From Solen grandis (Eukaryota; Mollusca; Bivalvia; Adapedonta; Solenidae), in NCBI GenBank assembly GCA_021229015.1, contig CM037782.1:59197514-59261513 (forward strand): a stretch of DNA of 64,000 nt, given 5' to 3'. A program made the translations under genes and the position numbers. Of the stretch, positions 24,345-35,717 are shown one piece after another. Below the pieces are notes generated by a model. It saw only the letters and a program-made list of their open reading frames with translations. It did no database searches and was not told where the DNA came from. How positions within the stretch are numbered: the first letter of the stretch is position 1; the number at the start of each line of letters is the position of its first letter.

Positions 24345-25277
24345 AACAAGAGGGCCATGATAGCCCTGAATCGCTCACCTGATCAAAAATTAGCAACGTA
24401 TGTTAGATTTTTCATATTGACAAATTTTTTGACCCGACATGACCCACTTTTGAACTTGTCCAAGATTTTATGGAAACAGACATTCCAACTAAGTTTCATG
24501 AAGATATGCCAAAAAATGTGGCCTCTAGAGTGTTAACAAGGTTTTTCTAAGATTTGACCTCATGACCTACTTTTTGACCCCACATGACCCAAATTCGAAC
24601 CTGTCCAAGATCTTATGGGGAGAAACATTCTGACCAAGTACACACCATATATCTAAGCTCCAGGCCTTATGGGTTTTCACAAGAAGAATTTTGAAGGTTT
24701 TCATATATAACTCTATGTAAAAAAGTGACCCCTGGGGCAGGCCTAATATTGACCCCAGGGCCATAATTTTAACAATCTTGGTAATGGTCCATAAGATGAT
24801 GCTACACGCCAAATAACTAAGCTCCAGGCCTTATACTTTCTTAGAAGAAGATTTTTAAGTTTTTCTTATTATAACTCTATGTAAAATCATGTGACCCCTA
24901 GGGCGGGGTCAATTTTGACCCCAGGGTCATAATTTGAATAATCTTGATAGAGAGTCATAAGATCATGCTACATACCAAAAATCAAAAGGCTAGGCCTTGT
25001 GGTTTCGGAGAAGAAGATTTTTAAAATTTTCATTTTTAAAATCTATTTTTAGCTCCTGTGACCTAGATATTTGACCAATCAAAATAATTTTTACAACTTT
25101 GGTAAAGGGCCCCATAATGAACATTCCTGTGAAGTTTTATCAAAATCCACAAAGTAGTTTAGAAGAAGATGTTGTTTAAAGAAATTGTTGACGATAGACG
25201 CACGCACACACGGACGACGGACAAAAGGAGATCACAAAAGCTCACCATGAGCACGTTGTGCTCAGGTGGGCTAAAAA
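24345..25277 (+). mobile_element. Hairpin element family A, about 165-bp modules
   Basis: It opens AACAAGAGGGCCATGATAGC then TCGCTCACCTGA and closes with GGACGACGGACAAAAGG, the hairpin around AGCTCACCATGAGCAC / GTGCTCAGGTGGGCT, and AAAAA. Modules with ATCTAAGCTCCAGGCCTTAT-type landmarks repeat at roughly 165 bp. A first segment shares the GGCCTCTAGAGTGT module of the copy at 14124, so this copy joins two module types. No protein encoded. Confidence 0.85.
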
Positions 25278-26190
25278 TTAGCATTTGGAAATGCTCAAAG
25301 TGTTGTGAATATTAATGAGGAAACAAACAGACTGCATATTTTTCTTACTCAATTACATTTAGCCATGGGGGACAACATTAGACATTCTTGTTTATATAAG
25401 ACACCATGCAGACTTCCAGTTCCTTGTGTTTCTTGAGTAGTGTCTATAACTTCAACGAAGGAAAGCATGACTGCCTCCAATTTTTTATTGTAATTTCAAA
25501 TATTATCACACGGATGTACTGTCTTTTCTATGTTTCAGCCTTTTTCCCCTCATATAAAACTATCATTTTTGACTCTGTCAGAATGTTGTCCAGGTATTTT
25601 GTATCAGTGACCATTTGCACTGTGAATGCATAATTAATCACTAAGCCTTTCTAGTAATAGCCGATGCATTCTGTAAATGCCAGTGACAAGGTTCTGTTTC
25701 CATAATATACTGATGTCACCGACTGTCTTTAACCAGTACATTTACGAAGATATCATTTTAAAGCTGTAATGTTTCAAAGAGTGAAGATTTTTCATATTCA
25801 ATATTTATTTGAAAGTTGAGCTGAATACATCTTTATTCAACAGCGCTGTCTTGTCAAAGTGTAGCTAATTTGTTCATGAAACATCTCATTATGTCAAATC
25901 TGTGCATACTTCATGGAAAAAGGTAATGTTAACATATCAATACATCATACATTATGTTGAATAGTGTCATTATCTTCTTGTCAAAAGAATGTGTTATCTT
26001 GTCTAATTAAAAATCTATGTATCTGCTTTATCTAAGAGCTATCCTGTTTAACAGTAATGTCTCATATAGTAAAGATTAGCAGAATTGTTGTTATATTAAT
26101 GTTGTCTGATGTTGTCTTGTTTAATGGCAATTTTATCATGTCTATTTGTGATCTATTCTGTCTGTCTGTTGTTGATGTGCTTGAGTTTAT
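25278..26190. other. AT-rich stretch without recognised genes
   Basis: No repeat family or domain recognised. A 75-codon plus frame (25406-25633) is hydrophobic, Phe- and Cys-rich, and not convincing as a gene. Confidence 0.4.
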
Positions 26191-26468
26191 ATTTGTTTGT
26201 TTACTGGATTTAATGTCCCCCAACAGTATGTCAGTCATTTGGAGATGATGTCTATTTGAGACAGATATAGTGCTGCCACACTGCAGTATCACGCCGTAGA
26301 CATGTGGCATGATACCACACCCAGTCACATTATCCTGACACCGGTCCAACCAGTCCTGCAACTACCCTTATATGCTGAACGTCAATCAAGGGAGCTATAA
26401 CAGTACCATTTTTTAAGACCTCCCGCTCCCGAGGCGGACGCTCTAACCACTCGGCCACCGGGGACAGT
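26191..26468 (-). mobile_element. SINE family 2, full length, tRNA-headed
   Basis: Read on the minus strand, the head begins CTGTCCCCGGTGGCCGAGTG with a textbook box A (TGGCCGAGTGGTTAGAGC). The region where box B would be expected is deleted: head runs straight into a T-poor junction before GGTACTGTTATAGCTCC. Then come the core (GTCAGGATAATGTGACTGGG) and the tail ending AAATCCAGTAAACAAACAAA. A 10-bp near-duplication TTGAGTTTAT / TTGAGTTCAT flanks it (26181-26190, 26469-26478). A 99-codon frame across it is incidental. Confidence 0.85.
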
Positions 26469-26840
26469 TTGAGTTCATGATTGTGATGACAGTATTTCTG
26501 TAATATAGCTAGGCCAAGCTCATCATAGTTGGAGGCAATCCCCAGTACCTGGGTAGGACTACTAACTTACAAGCCAGCTAGAAGCCAGGTCTGTTAAAAA
26601 TATCTTGTTCACCATACTTAATACGGTAACAATATCTTGACTCTAGATGTATTAATTTGGAATTTAAATGAGACATGATTATTGGCTTGACATACCAGGA
26701 GATTTCTGCCTATTTTAGGAAGGAGACCCTACTGGAATATCATCTAATTGGGAATTTTTAAGAAGCAGAAAAGCAACTTAGTATATGAAACATTGTTTAA
26801 AGAGAACATTTCTTTCATTATCACAATTAACAAACTAAAG

Positions 26841-27005
26841 TAACTCGCAGGCTGATCAGGTTTTATGCTGTTTGCTGCTCCTCAGTGGTCTGGAAATGAG
26901 GATTTTGTAATTAAATTTGGTAAGGCTTAACTGTGGTTTTCTGCAGCTCAAGCTTTATGTGGTACCTACTGAATGCGTCAAAATGGGTCTATATGAGGGA
27001 AAGGG
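26841..27005 (+). mobile_element. TTAA MITE lacking its left half
   Basis: The copy starts exactly at the hairpin loop (TAACTCGCAGGCTGATCAGG) and continues to the right terminus TATATGAGGGAAAGGG, followed by TTAA at 27006-27009. The left terminus and left hairpin arm are absent, so the break lies at the centre of the palindrome. Confidence 0.85.
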
Positions 27006-27122
27006 TTAATTAGACAAGATCTGTATATTCTGACAAACCAACAAGTCACTTGGTCAAGATAAGACAGTCATGGCATTCCATAATGTCTTTGCCATGCAGA
27101 ATCTAAGCTACAATATTGTTCT

Positions 27123-27197
27123 AGCAAACAGAGCAGACCCAGATCAGACAGTTTCTCCCTGGTCTGCTCTGTTTGTCTTAATGAGGTAAAGGATTAA
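27123..27197 (+). repeat. Hairpin fragment of a related TTAA MITE
   Basis: CAAACAGAGCAGACC (27125-27139) and its exact reverse complement GGTCTGCTCTGTTTG (27161-27175) make a 15-bp stem with a 21-nt loop. It is followed by ATGAGGTAAAGGATTAA, which resembles the right terminus of the MITE that ends 120 bp upstream. Confidence 0.6.
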
Positions 27198-27199
27198 TA

Positions 27200-28058
27200 T
27201 TTCAAAGTATTTTATGATCTTATATTTATTTATATCAATAACAGAAAGTGATATTGATAATTTACTGCCGGACACGGAAAGAAGCAAATCACAGAGCTCC
27301 TGCTGCCCCATTTGGTGGTTACAGCTATACACATACACCAGACACGATTCCAATCTTGAATCGTTTCCCTCTGAAATTGCAGCATTAGGCTACACATAAA
27401 TATTCAGTTTATGACCACTTTAGAAGTTTATTTGTTTGTTTTATGATACTATCTGATACTGCAACAATTTCAAAACGCAAGCCATGCATTCAGATGCAAG
27501 GCTTTAGACAAGATTATTTTAATATGTTCATGTAGAACAGGACGCGTTACTCAGCCCTAAAGGCAATTTTCTTAATTGGAACAATTTCATTCCAGTAGAC
27601 ATTTTTAAATTCTTCTAATTTCGAGAATGGCTAATACATGGGAGACCAAAATGCTGTTTAAACAATTAGCAGGGCAATTTGTAAACAAAATGATATATAT
27701 TTCGAGAAATAATAAATTTATGCCTGTGTTTTATCCTTTTGAATAATTCTAGGATTTGTTTGCAGAAAATGTCAAATTGCCTATGAACTTAAGATATTCA
27801 TCGGAGATGGGCACCAGGGGGGCTGGATCTGTGTATACATGCTGCACTAAATAAGGTATTTTTAGCACTGCCTCGAATGATTCATGCCATAGAGTAAAAT
27901 TTGGACAAAGAATCACCATCATATGCAATGTAGATTCATTACAAAACATTCTGATAAAACGCTAACTCCACAACATGCTCCAATTTTTGACCCCTTAACT
28001 TTGGGTACATCAAAACATTGTCATAAAGGTGACAAACATAATGTGGTATGTAAACTTG
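27200..28058. other. Unassigned AT-rich stretch
   Basis: No gene recognised. The segment at 27545-27770 is repeat-free and has a moderately complex sequence; it is at most a candidate for conserved non-coding DNA. Confidence 0.3.
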
Positions 28059-28060
28059 AA

Positions 28061-28137
28061 CTCCAAAAATAGCATTATAATGGAACCTCCAAAATAGCAT
28101 TATAATGGAGCCTCCAAAATAGCATTATAATGGAGCT
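28061..28137. repeat. 25-bp tandem triplication
   Basis: AGCATTATAATGGA begins at 28071, 28096 and 28121, each preceded by CTCCAAAAT. Within the unit, CCTCC and GGAG allow short self-pairing. Confidence 0.9.
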
Positions 28138-28183
28138 GCACTGTATACAAATATATCCTCATTTCATTAAGTGATATTTATAG

Positions 28184-28446
28184 AATGTGAGGAAGCCTTC
28201 CCAGCTGACCTGCAATAGGTTGAGACACATATAGTGCTGCCACACTACAGTATCACACCATCGACATGAAACCCAGTCACATTATCCTGACACTGGGCCA
28301 ACCAGTCCTGCAACTACCCTTATATGCTAAGCACCAAGCAAGGGAGCTATAACAAGTAATATTTTTTACAACTTTGGTATATCACTGCCAGGGGTCGAAC
28401 CCACAACCTCCCACTCCCAAGCGGACACCCTAATCACTCGGCCAGA
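28184..28446. repeat. Chimeric junction of SINE families 1 and 2
   Basis: AATGTGAGGAAGCCTTCCCA and CTGACCTGCAATAGGT (28184-28218) are family 1 body on the plus strand. From about 28219 the sequence is family 2 on the minus strand: TGCTGCCACACTACAG, CAGTCACATTATCCTGACAC, then box B as CAGGGGTCGAACCC and box A region as CTAATCACTCGGCCAG. Both pieces lack their tails at the joint. Confidence 0.75.
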
Positions 28447-28485
28447 AATATTGTTGCAGCAACAGTAAACTGCAACACAACAACA

Positions 28486-29608
28486 AAACTAGATGTGGGT
28501 GTTCCTCGGAACACTTGTGTCGCCTGCATTTAAGCATGTTTGATGAAAGAATTGACTAGAAAATCGATCTTTTGACAAATTATTGATAAAGCATAATCTA
28601 TTTTGTGAGGTACAAAATAACACCAAATTATAAAAATCTTGATAACAAATACAAGAAAATGAAGATTATGGTTCTTGTGCATTGTACTTCTACACATCAT
28701 AGTGTATAATTTGGTATATTGGCAAGTTTGTAGTAATCCAAACTGTAATATTTAGTACCAGACCAGACCAGGCAAGAGTCCACCAGACAGGCAAGTGTGA
28801 AAAATAACAAAGAGGAATAACTCTGAAAATGTTAAAGTCAGAGTTATAAATCTTGTGCACTGCACTCTGCCTCATTGAGTTTGATCGACCTACAAAATTT
28901 CAAGTTGATACCTCAAAATATTTTCAAGTTATATTTTCAAGTTGATACCTCAAAATATTTTCAAGTTATATTTTCAAGTTATGCACTAAACAAAAATTAT
29001 GTTTGAAAATCAACGAAGGGAAAAAACTTAGAAAATATATAAGTAACGGTTATTATTCTTCTGCACTGCACTCCAACTCCATGAGATCTCTCCAATTATG
29101 AAGTTTAGCAATACCTCACATACCTTTTATGTTACGCTTCAAACAAAAATAGTCAAAGTCTGAGGATCAACAAAGCACATACCTTTCACGTTACGCTCCG
29201 AACAAAAATAGGCTAAGTCTGAGAATCAACAAAAGGCAATAACTCAGTAAAAAAGAAAGTCAGTGTTCTCATTCATTAGCATTGCACTTCACATCAATGT
29301 GATTTATCTACCTAAAAAGTTTCAAGTCAGTACCTCAAATACTTTTCAAAATATGCCCCGGAAAAAATTAAGTCTGAAAATTTACAAAGGGCAATAACTC
29401 AGAAAATATTAAAGTCAGAGTTATCATTCTTGTGCACTGCACTCCACCTCAATGTGATCTATCCATGTTTTAAGTTTCAAGGTGATACCTCAAATGCTTT
29501 TCGAGTTATGCTCCGGACAAGAAAGTGTGACGCCGACGACATCGACACCGACGACGCCGACGGACAAAGTGATCCCTATGTGTCTGCCATGCTATGCAGG
29601 CGACACAA
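28486..29608 (+). mobile_element. Tandem-module element family C
   Basis: The 5' tag GTTCCTCGGAACACTTGTGT then CGCCTGC; the 3' end is CGACGACATCGACACCGACG-type repeats, GTGATCCCTATGTGTC, and a hairpin closing in GCAGGCGACACA. Modules repeat GGCAATAACTCAG, AAAGTCAGAGTTAT, TGTGCACTGCACTCC and AAGTTTCAAG, roughly 140-160 bp apart. A small 37-bp duplication lies at about 28900-28980. The 111-codon frame starting at 29430 spans the last module, hairpin and flank and is not a gene. Confidence 0.8.
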
Positions 29609-29851
29609 AAAAAGTATGAAAAGGGGAACAATATTCAAATCTTTCCTCTTAATACTTTCAAAAGACAAGATTTATATGTTGTTGTTTTTTATTTGCAATA
29701 TATCTATCAAAAAGAAATGTATTTCTTCACATCTCCTTTGCTTTCTTATTCTAATATATATCTGAGAAGCCAGTAGATGCAAATTTAATTACTCTAATTA
29801 AATTTCATTTAAATCTCATGAATAACAAGTAACTGGTGTTGTATGCAACAC

Positions 29852-30756
29852 ATAAAGTCCCCTACCGGCTCCACCTTGACTCAATATGGTAATCAATCCC
29901 ATTTTTTGCCATATTTTCACTATTTCCGTTACCATAGCAACCACAATTTTAGTCGAAGAACAAAAATAAAATGAAGTGCATAATCTACACATTGCCATCT
30001 AGTCATATACCAAGTTTCATAAAGTTTGCTTGCTTAGTTATCGCGGGAACCCATTTTTTGCCATATTTTCACTATTTCCGTTACCATAGCAACCACAATT
30101 TTAGTCGAAGAACAAAAATAAAATGATGTGCATAATCTACACATTGCCATCTAGTCATATACAAGTTTCTCAAGTTAGCTTCTTAGTTATCGCGGGGTCC
30201 CATTTTTGCCATATTTTCACTATTTCCTTACCATAGCAACCACAATTTTAGTCGAAGAACAAAAATAAAATGACGTGCATAATCTACACATTGCCATCTA
30301 GTCATATACCAAGTTTCGTCAAGTTAGCTTACTTAGTTATCGCGGGATCCCATTTTTGCCATATTTTCACTATTTCCGTTACCATAGCAACCACAATTTT
30401 AGTCAAAGAACAAAAATAAAATGAAGTGCATAATCTACACATTGCCATCTAGTCATATACCAAGTTTCATCAAGTTAGCTTGCTTAGTTATCGCGGGATC
30501 CCATTTTTGCCATATTTTCACTATTTCCGTTACCATAGCAACCACAATTTTAGTCGAAGAACAGAAGAACAGAAATAAAATGACGTGCATAATCTACACA
30601 TTGCCATCTAGTCATATACCAAGTTTCATCAAGTTAGCTTGCTTAGTTATTAAGTTATCGCGGGATCCAGATTTGAGCGGACAGACGGACGGACAGACGG
30701 ACAGACGGAGGGCAAACCTATAGTCCCCTCCGGTGTAAACACCGGTAGGGGACTAA
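29852..30756 (+). mobile_element. Tandem-module element family B
   Basis: AGTCCCCTACCGG near 29857 and its exact reverse complement CCGGTAGGGGACT at 30743-30755 are the two ends; the right one also pairs with AGTCCCCTCCGG just before it as a hairpin. Five modules share CCATATTTTCACTATTTCC, at 29909, 30061, 30209, 30359 and 30510 (148-152 bp apart). GGACAGACGGACGGACAGAC follows the last module. The 100-codon frame across two modules is incidental. Confidence 0.88.
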
Positions 30757-30886
30757 TAAAATGTAATTAAAAACATTCTTCCGTTAGAAGCAGGCAATAA
30801 GATAAGCAGCACATAGTAAACATAATTAGAACACAATATTATGCAATATTATGTTAAGTTTGATGAAAGATAGTTTTATAGTTTAA

Positions 30887-31108
30887 CCCTTTCCCTCATA
30901 GAGGAAACCATGAAAAGACCTATGCGAACAACATAAAACCAGATCAGCCTGCGAGTTATCAGGTTTTATGCTGCTCGCTGCTCCTCAGTGGTCTGGAAAT
31001 GAGGACTTTATAATTAAATTTGGTAAGGTTTAACTGTGGTTTTCTGCAGATCAGGCTTTATGTGGTACCTATTGAGTGTGTCAAAATGAGTCTATATGAG
31101 GGAAAGGG
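30887..31108 (+). mobile_element. TTAA MITE with collapsed hairpin
   Basis: TTAA (30883-30886), CCCTTTCCCTCATAGAGG at the left, GAGTCTATATGAGGGAAAGGG at the right and TTAA (31109-31112) make a complete copy. The hairpin has lost the loop and the inner part of the right arm: CCTGCGAG joins directly to TTATCAGG. Confidence 0.9.
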
Positions 31109-31112
31109 TTAA

Positions 31113-32312
31113 AAGTACTATATCCAAGGTTATGGTAGAAAAAATAAAATATTTGCAAAATATAATCAAATTATTTCACTCTGGATTCAGTGAAATAACG
31201 TTAAATGTAGAATATTAAACCTGATAATTCTCTCACATACTGGTTCATGTAGGTAAGCATTACATAATACTAAACCAGCCTATAAAAAACTGAGCATGAC
31301 GGAAAGAATGCAACTAAGTGCAAGGCAGACAGATGAACAGACAGATGGAGAATTGATCCCTAAGAGTTACAATAAAAATAAAGTATTTTTTGTGTAAAAT
31401 ATCTTTGTCAGATGAGAAAATATTAAAAACTCACCATATCATAATATAGGAGATAAAGTACATAAAAATGTCATCTATTTCATTTTGATAAAAAAGGCAC
31501 ATTGATTTTCATACATCAACAGCATTGTAAACCCCTATCAGGAATATCCTTATAATGGTAGAACAGTTTCATCTTATACGCGACAACGATTTATTTCATA
31601 TAATGACCTGTCTGTGACTTATACACCCGAATGTCAGTTTTTACTTACAGCTACTCATGTAATCAAAACTGTTTAAAACACAATGAAAAAGAATAAAAAA
31701 GGAAAACAGGAGAATATATAACTTACCCGGCTAGTTCCGTCTCATTTTTATCAACAAGTCTGGGGTCTCAAAGACCCGTACACCCATAAATTCTTAACTA
31801 CAGACAACCTGAAAATAGAAGGCAGACTTGTTTTCTTCTATCTGATTTATGTAACAGAACAAACTTAACATAGATTACGGCCACACTTTGATACAAGAAA
31901 AAATCCCCCAAGATTTGCCTAAAGGTTCAGGGCATCTTTTTCGAAATAAAATCCTTTCTCTTGATCTGCAGGTTTAACTTAGTCACTCTTTATCACTTTG
32001 ATCTACTATGCAGCTCACAAATTCTTAATCTCATACCTGTCATCATAAACATGGTCAGTCTTCCTTATTTTGTTGTGCTATTGATTTCATTTCCAAATGT
32101 TTTTATTCTTTTATTGAATACGCAACTCTTTTGTTTGATAACAGACATATTTATTTTTTGTACTATTTCACCACTGAATTTGATAAAAAAATGTATAAAA
32201 AGGGCATAAAAATAGCATCTAGGTGTTGAGATTAATGTGATATTCAAGTTTTTTCAGAATGTCCTCTTTATTACTGTATAGTATGTCAGATATATCCCAG
32301 GATATTACTCTC
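31113..32312. other. AT-rich stretch with one possible minus-strand exon
   Basis: Apart from the splice-bounded segment at 31727-31808, nothing was recognised. A hydrophobic 82-codon plus frame (31961-32209) looks like AT-rich chance sequence. Confidence 0.3.
31727..31808 (-). other. Possible 82-nt exon (splice-bounded, probably non-coding)
   Basis: On the minus strand CTGCCTTCTATTTTCAG is a strong acceptor and the segment ends CCGG before GTAAGTTATA, a strong donor. All three frames contain a stop; the best is open for 19 codons from the acceptor. It could be a UTR or long non-coding RNA exon, a poison exon, or a chance pair. Seen: both splice motifs. Inferred: exon status. Confidence 0.2.
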
Positions 32313-32412
32313 ATGTGAGGAAGCCTTCTAGCTGGTTTGCAGTGGGTCAGTGCTTCTACCTGGTGATTCTTTGCACAAGGAGTTGTATCAACATCGCTAT
32401 ATGACAGAATCA
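32313..32412 (+). repeat. Fragment of SINE family 1
   Basis: ATGTGAGGAAGCCTTCTAGC, then GCAGTGGGTCAGTGCTTCTA and CATCGCTATATGACAGAATC follow the body and tail of the full copy at 47115 in order, with substitutions. The tRNA-like head is missing. Confidence 0.75.
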
Positions 32413-34540
32413 AAGCAATGAAGGCACTGAAATTGTGTGTGTCTAAAGTGAAAGAGAGTTTGACCGGCTGCAAATCATTGTGTTTGTCAATAATTTGGTC
32501 CCCGTTTATTAACCCTTTCCCTAAAAGCCAACATTGCATAACACCCCTCCAGGCTCCATACTGCTATACTGATAAGCTGCAAGCCATAGGTAACCCAGCT
32601 GAAGACCTAGTTCATATGCATATGGACTAATGGAGATAATGTCACTTTGCCACTACCTCAGTCTACCTGTATAGTTTAAGCCTATAAAACAGTTTTACCT
32701 TCATAATAGATCTTTGGTGTAAATGAAATGTTTGAAGAGAAAAAAAAAGATCTATTGACATATTTTTCATATTGATGAACTGAGATACAGAATCATTATA
32801 TTAGATTATACTTAAAGAAATATATTTTTAATAACATCTGCATAACACAAAAAAACGACCCCCAAAAAGTAAATAAAACAAGTACAATATATAAATTTAT
32901 TTCATTTTATTGAATTAAGAAATCATTGCATTGAATAATAGGTTATAAGGAGACTGATGTCTGTTTTTTTTTGTCTGTTGGGAAAGGGGATATATGTTTG
33001 AAATTGTCTGACTTAGGAGATATATATTGTATATTAGATGATGACCAAATACTTATTAGAAGTGGAATTCTAACAGAACTCCACTACTCTTATTCTGTAG
33101 TGACTCGTCAGTGTTCTTATAGGAACTAATTCAAAATCTTTTTTTTTCTATTAACTATTTATAGACCCAAAGCCATATAGCCAAAGGCGGCTAGGCACTC
33201 TGCAAGGTCTTTGAATTTTGAATTTCAATTGAATTTATTTTGAAGATTTATTTTGAAGAGTAATTTTATATTAATATATCCCGAACTGCCAAAAATAGCC
33301 AAATACATGAGAAAAGGTCTTGGATATGTTATAATTTTGAATTTTGATAGCTTTTTAAGCTAGCAAGGATTAAGTCCTTGGAAAGGAAGCCAAAAATGAG
33401 AACTGAGATATCTGGGTGTACATTTATATGTTGTCCCTATTGGACCATTTTGTCCAACAGGGCTCATATTGGGTGGGGTTCGGTTTTAATACTTTATTTA
33501 ATCAGGCCAGTGGGACCTCCAACAGCAAATGAGTGCTGTTTTTAGGGTAGGTATATAGTAAAGTAAGAGTTTGAGTACGGACTTATGCAGGACTATGTAC
33601 ACCCTTCTATCTCTACATCCAGTTGCCAGAAAAGAAAAGAAAAAAGAAAGACATAAGAAAAAAAAGGGGGGAATTTCCCTTTTCGAATTTGGATAGCTAA
33701 AATGTGCTAGCAAGGATAAAAATCCTTGGTAATATGTTTTGCCAAAGTGCCCTAAAGATAAGTTCTTATTCAGAACCTTTTACATTGGCACATTTATTTT
33801 ATTATAAAGATAATAAATATTTTATTCATATTTTTGAAAAGTGCCGATATGGTATTCAAAATAATTTCAGATTGAATTTATACTTAGCTTTACCCATAAT
33901 TGATTGATCTCCTGCTGTGTTCGATTTCCTGATTGGTTTCTCATCGTCGCTTTCAAATAAAGCCGACTTTTCTTACCAATGGAGCCGACAATTTTATTAA
34001 CCTGTTATTTTTTTTTAACTCATTAACAATTTCCGTCACTGGGGATGCTTAGTTAAACATCTGGACAACTATGACTTACGCACGTGACTTATGATCTTTT
34101 TATAGACATTTGTAATTGTTTTAAAAATAGCACGAACAGAATAGATTTAAATTGGTAATTTTCCACTTGAGAGACGCTGTAAACAACAGAACGTAACTTT
34201 TATGTCGATCTCCCCAAATAGATAAACTATTCTTTTAATTAGCCCTTTTTACATTGTAAACTTTATTTATTTAATTGAAATTATATTTAACTCAAATCAA
34301 ATGTATTTATTTTAAAGAATAAGTTAATACACGTGCATAATTCAAATCATAATCGATCTTCCTCTGTATATGGAATTCTCCTAACATGCGACCTACGAAA
34401 ACGATAGTATGGTTAAATTTTAAGAATAAACACTATCTTTTTTTCATTCATATAGTTTGCGATAAGATTAAAGTTTTCAAAAAATTTAATTGCTAGAAAC
34501 ATGGTAATAGATTATATTGATATTTATGCACTTGAAAATC
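32413..34540. other. Unassigned stretch with one short direct duplication
   Basis: GCTAGCAAGGATTAAGTCCTTGG (part shown) at about 33360 recurs as GCTAGCAAGGATAAAAATCC at about 33708; each is preceded by GAATTT and GATAGCT. The 350 bp between them has no open frame of note. This might be an old repeat element but ends are unclear. No gene recognised. At 32511 a lone TTAACCCTTTCCCT may be a MITE terminus. Confidence 0.35.
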
Positions 34541-34683
34541 AACTGCGTCCATATGGGTCTATATGAGGGAAGGGGTAATTGAGTCAAAACGCGTCTGCAT
34601 GAGGCGACAGGTATATGCGTCAAAATGAGTCTACATGAGGGAATGGACAGATGCGTCAGAATGAGTCTACATGAGGGAAAGGG
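34541..34683 (+). repeat. Repeated right termini of the TTAA MITE
   Basis: The right-end motif (GCGTCAAAATGAGTCTACAT then GAGGGAA) occurs about four times in a row at roughly 40-bp spacing, with only the last followed by AAAGGG and TTAA (34684-34687). No left half or hairpin is present. Confidence 0.8.
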
Positions 34684-34687
34684 TTAA

Positions 34688-35717
34688 ATTTACTTTGATA
34701 AATAAAAGAAATGCGACAATCCTGTTCTCTCAGCACTATCAGTGCTTTAATTTGTATTCAGCGATGGCTCTGTCTTATTTACAGATTGAAGTAATTATGG
34801 AAGAGGTTTGCTTCGAAGGTCAGTGGCTCATTAATAATTTAGAATAGTAGATATATAGGTTTCAGTCATTTTATAGTATAACAAATAACTGGATGTATTT
34901 GAGGTCAATAGCTTGATGTGATTATTAGTATATTACATGGATTTGTATCAGACTTCGAGCTTCCTACATGGGCTATCGTAACACCATAAAATGACCAAAA
35001 CCTGCATATTAATTATCAAAAATTATTTATGAGCCATCTTTGCATAAAAAAAAACTATATTCCTCTGCATGGCAAAGTGATAGTTAGGCAACATCATAGA
35101 GAAATTAGTTAGATGCCACAGAAAATCATTGTGTCATGTAAATATAAATTTGTCATTAAATTTATTTTTCAACTTTTTTGCTTAATCTCATACCAATGTC
35201 ATAGAGTTATGATTAATCATTTGATCATTTATACAAAATTGAGAGGTTATTCTGTTTTCAAAGCAGAAAATTGAATGCTCAGAAAGCAGGTACTACAGTT
35301 GTTACTACATCACACACTACTAAAACTGTGTCAACAGCAATCAACTACAAGATATTACACTATGGGGATGCTGTTTATACTACTTAACTCAGATTAAAAG
35401 ATCAATGTTATCAAAATAAGTAAACCATTATGTTTTAAGTTCTTCAAGAAGAAAAAGTATCATGAATAATAATATTCAAAATAAAAGATAAGGTACATTT
35501 GTATGGAAGGCATTTTCCTTATATCATATATGGTAAGCAAGTAAAGTCTTTATTTACAGTTGATCAAATATTTGATTAAAACCAATCTTCCGTATGGTCC
35601 ACATAGTTGATTAACTGTATTCAGCATATATTGTATTTATGTTTTTGTGTATATTATAATGTGCTTTTGAAATTTATTAAATCAATTTCAGTGCCTACAG
35701 CAGACACACTTTCTTCA
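34688..35717. other. AT-rich stretch without recognised genes
   Basis: The only shared item is GCAAGTAAAGTCTTTATTTA at 35534, also seen in family G near 13917. No gene found. Confidence 0.4.

Noticed and set aside
33355..33735. LTR retrotransposon or solo LTR pair
   Set aside because: The repeats are only about 45 bp, there is no TG...CA boundary, primer site or polypurine tract, and no coding remnant.
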